A program made the translations under genes and the position numbers. Below the pieces are notes generated by a model. It searched no databases, was not told the origin of the DNA, and saw nothing but the letters and a program-made list of their open reading frames with translations. DNA of 7,856 nucleotides from an uncultured Bacteroidota bacterium (GTDB lineage Bacteria > Bacteroidota > Bacteroidia > Flavobacteriales > Flavobacteriaceae): contig CAISUR010000131.1 of the NCBI GenBank assembly GCA_903888655.1, forward strand, positions 1-7,856. Reading direction: 5' to 3'. This document shows, piece after piece, positions 5,750 through 7,856 of the stretch (its first letter is position 1; each line of letters starts with the position of its first letter).

Positions 5750-7093
5750 ATGAAATACTTATATGTATGGTGTTGCTGTACTATTTTTGCCTCTTTTTCT
5801 GCTAAAGCTCAAATTGTTGATACCTCAAAAAGATGGTCCATACAAACTTGTTTTCAATATGCGATAGAGAATAATATTGACATCAATACTGCCAAACTAA
5901 ATGAACTTTCTTCTATTCAAGATGCCAATCTTGCTAAAGGAAGTAGAATTCCGAATTTGTATGGAACGCTGAATAATAATTTTACAAATGGGAAAACAGA
6001 CGTTTCTGGGACTGGTAATTATGAAAATCAACTGGTTTCTAGTGGAAATTATTCGCTGAATTCTGCTTTGGTTTTGTGGAACGGAAATTACATCAATACC
6101 AATATTCATCAAAAGAATTTAGTTTCAAAAACCTATTCGCTTTTGGTAGAGCAATCCAAAAACAATCTTGTTTTGCTAATCACACAAAGCTATTTATCTA
6201 TTTTATTAGCCAAAGAAAATCTAAAATATATTACTGATTTGGTCACTACATCCCAAAGTAGATTGAAGCAAGGACAACAGTTATATGACGCTGGAAGTAC
6301 GGCAAAAATCAGCGTTCTGCAACTTCAAGCTCAATTGGCATCGGATGAATATCTAAAAATACAAACCGAAAATACCATTAGACAAAATATTCTAGCCCTG
6401 AAACAAATTCTCCAACTGCCAACATCTATTTCATTTGATATTGAGACTCCAAATAATTTAGAAGTCATCGTTTTAGCCACATCCCTTGAAACGGTTCAAA
6501 ACAATGCCAACCAAAATTTTCCTGAAATTAAAATTGGTGAAATGAATACAGAAATCTCCAATCTGAATATTACCAAAGCCAAAGCGAGTTTTTTACCAAC
6601 ATTGACTGCCAATGCTGGGATTGGAACAAGTAATAACTGGATCTTAAATCATTCAAATTACACTTCATCCAATTATTATACTCAAACTGGTAATAATTTT
6701 TACCAACAAATTGGACTTACTTTATCCATTCCAATTCTCACCAATCAGATTAATAAAACAAATTTAGAAAAGTCAAGAATTAGTTTTAAGCAATCGGATT
6801 TTAACTTGAGAAACACCAAGCTAATTTTAGCACAGCAAGTAGAATTAGCATATCTCAATGCTACGAATGCGCAAGAAGCCTATCAGTCGGCAAACCAACA
6901 ATTAATTTCAGTTACAGAAAGTTATAGAATTCTAAACGAAGAATTCAAACTTGGTGGCATTAATGCTTTCGATTTATTGCAACAAAAAAACCAGTATTTA
7001 CAAGCCATACAAGCATTCACACAATCAAAATATACTGCGATTTTGCAGCAAAAAATCTACAATTTCTATAACGGAACAAAAATTCAATTGTAA
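5750..7093 (+). CDS. TolC-family outer membrane efflux channel
   Basis: The 447-residue protein fits the TolC/OEP family, trimeric outer membrane channels with a long periplasmic helical tunnel that export drugs, proteins or peptides with an adaptor and an inner-membrane pump. A signal peptide is visible, with likely cleavage after AKA before Q21. The mature protein opens with WSIQTCFQYAIENNIDI (29-45), the usual TolC first helix. The two homologous halves each show a helix-strand-helix layout: YDAGSTAKISVLQLQAQLA (179-197) in the first and FKLGGINAFDLLQQKNQYLQ (399-418) in the second are the matching turn segments. Predicted barrel strands are near 69-80, 100-112, 283-293 and 319-328. Length is within the family range. 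Its stop codon directly abuts the ATG of the adaptor gene, so the two are surely co-transcribed and probably act in one tripartite complex. Substrate cannot be deduced. Confidence 0.93.
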   Translation: MKYLYVWCCCTIFASFSAKAQIVDTSKRWSIQTCFQYAIENNIDINTAKLNELSSIQDANLAKGSRIPNLYGTLNNNFTNGKTDVSGTGNYENQLVSSGNYSLNSALVLWNGNYINTNIHQKNLVSKTYSLLVEQSKNNLVLLITQSYLSILLAKENLKYITDLVTTSQSRLKQGQQLYDAGSTAKISVLQLQAQLASDEYLKIQTENTIRQNILALKQILQLPTSISFDIETPNNLEVIVLATSLETVQNNANQNFPEIKIGEMNTEISNLNITKAKASFLPTLTANAGIGTSNNWILNHSNYTSSNYYTQTGNNFYQQIGLTLSIPILTNQINKTNLEKSRISFKQSDFNLRNTKLILAQQVELAYLNATNAQEAYQSANQQLISVTESYRILNEEFKLGGINAFDLLQQKNQYLQAIQAFTQSKYTAILQQKIYNFYNGTKIQL

Positions 7094-7856
7094 ATGACAC
7101 CTCCCATCGAAAAAAGTAAAAATACGTCCTTAAAAAAATGGATCATCGTTTCAATTGCAGTTGTAGCAATTGGTGGAGGCATTTTTTATTACTTCAATCA
7201 CAAAAAAATAGCTTTAGAAACATTTGAAACAACCAAAGCACATTATGGTTATATATCGAAAAGTATCACAGCTACTGGAACCATTCAACCAGTAGATACT
7301 GTTGCGGTGGGATCTCAAGTTTCGGGAGTTATCAAAAAAATATTTGTCGATTTTAATACCGTTGTAAAAAAAGGACAACTTATCGCAACTATTGATCCGA
7401 CGATAATTTTAGCTCAAAAACAACAATCAATTGCCAATCTTGCCAATTCAGAAAGCAATTTGAAATTTCAGCAAAGTACACACGAACGCCAAAATAAATT
7501 ATTCCTTTTGGGCGCCATAAGCAAAGCCGATTATCAAATTGCACAAAATAGCTTTAATATAGCCAAAGCAGCTGTGGACAATGCCAAAGCACAATTAAAA
7601 ATAACTACTCAAAATTTAATTTATACCAATATTTATTCGCCAATTAATGGAATGATTCTCAACAAAAATGTAAGCGAAGGACAAACCATTGCTGCTAGTT
7701 TCAATGCTCCTACCCTGTTCATTATCGCCAAAGATTTGACTAAAATGCAAGTGCGAGCTGCAGTTGATGAAGCGGATATTGGTGAAGTAAAATCGGGTCA
7801 AAATGTGAGCTTCACGGTTGATGCTTTTCCGAATGAAATATTCAAAGGAAGTGTGC
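7094..7856 (+). CDS. MacA/HlyD-type periplasmic adaptor, C-terminus beyond window
   Basis: The first 254 residues of a periplasmic adaptor (membrane fusion) protein are present; the frame is open to the window end. The order is a short cytoplasmic tail, one membrane helix (about 16-34), the first half of a lipoyl domain with VGSQVSGVIKKIFVDFN (72-88) and VKKGQLIATIDP (91-102), an alpha-helical hairpin (about 103-172), the second lipoyl half with IYSPINGMILNKNVSEGQ (180-197), and the start of the beta-barrel domain (from about 205). The hairpin tip carries R132, L136 and S143 in the spacing R-x3-L-x6-S known for docking to TolC. The ATG-QVSG-type lipoyl sequence resembles MacA, which partners the ABC transporter MacB; an RND partner is possible. 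The ATG at 7094 follows the TolC stop without any gap. A full-length MacA has about 370-400 residues, so about 120-150 are missing. Confidence 0.9.
   Translation, partial: MTPPIEKSKNTSLKKWIIVSIAVVAIGGGIFYYFNHKKIALETFETTKAHYGYISKSITATGTIQPVDTVAVGSQVSGVIKKIFVDFNTVVKKGQLIATIDPTIILAQKQQSIANLANSESNLKFQQSTHERQNKLFLLGAISKADYQIAQNSFNIAKAAVDNAKAQLKITTQNLIYTNIYSPINGMILNKNVSEGQTIAASFNAPTLFIIAKDLTKMQVRAAVDEADIGEVKSGQNVSFTVDAFPNEIFKGSV

Noticed and set aside
5774..5782. Three cysteines in a row in the TolC-like signal peptide as a possible lipobox
   Set aside because: They lie only 8-10 residues from the start within the hydrophobic core, without the expected L-x-x-C context, and a normal AKA-Q cleavage site follows; a standard signal peptide is more likely.

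Overview
The window looks like chromosomal DNA from a member of the Flavobacteriia (Bacteroidota), probably Flavobacterium or a close relative. The reasons are its strong A+T richness, the lack of clear Shine-Dalgarno sites, -7 promoter boxes of the TAnnTTTG type, signal peptides ending in A-Q, and an acyl-CoA reductase lying before serC and serA. All genes supported here lie on the + strand. A likely divergent promoter sits at the extreme left edge.

Left part (41-4273): a LuxC-type acyl-CoA reductase, then the serine biosynthesis genes serC (1232-2302) and serA (3266-4219). SerA oxidises 3-phosphoglycerate and SerC transaminates the product to phosphoserine. About 960 bases separate the two genes. 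They hold a stand-alone small protein with a kinase fold, resembling the kinase domain of phage and mobile-element 'polyvalent' proteins and apparently with its own promoter. After it come the decayed remains of a GNAT acetyltransferase gene and a short tandem repeat just before serA. A strong intrinsic terminator closes this part.

Right part (4328-7856): a tightly packed series of five genes behind a site resembling a sigma-54 (-24/-12) promoter. The genes are: (1) a 131-residue protein resembling the eL30-like domain of bacterial relatives of eukaryotic release factor 1; (2) a very acidic, probably disordered 118-residue protein; (3) a 192-residue exported protein of unknown function; (4) a TolC-family outer membrane channel; (5) the start of a MacA/HlyD-type periplasmic adaptor, cut by the window end. 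Gaps of 21, 4, 5 and 0 bases suggest one transcript. An inner-membrane pump, most likely MacB-like, is expected just beyond the right edge.

Nothing here is a clear-cut new system. The items most worth a second look are the lone polyvalent-type kinase between serC and serA, the pseudogene beside it, and the apparent coupling of stress-type small proteins to an efflux operon under a sigma-54-like promoter.
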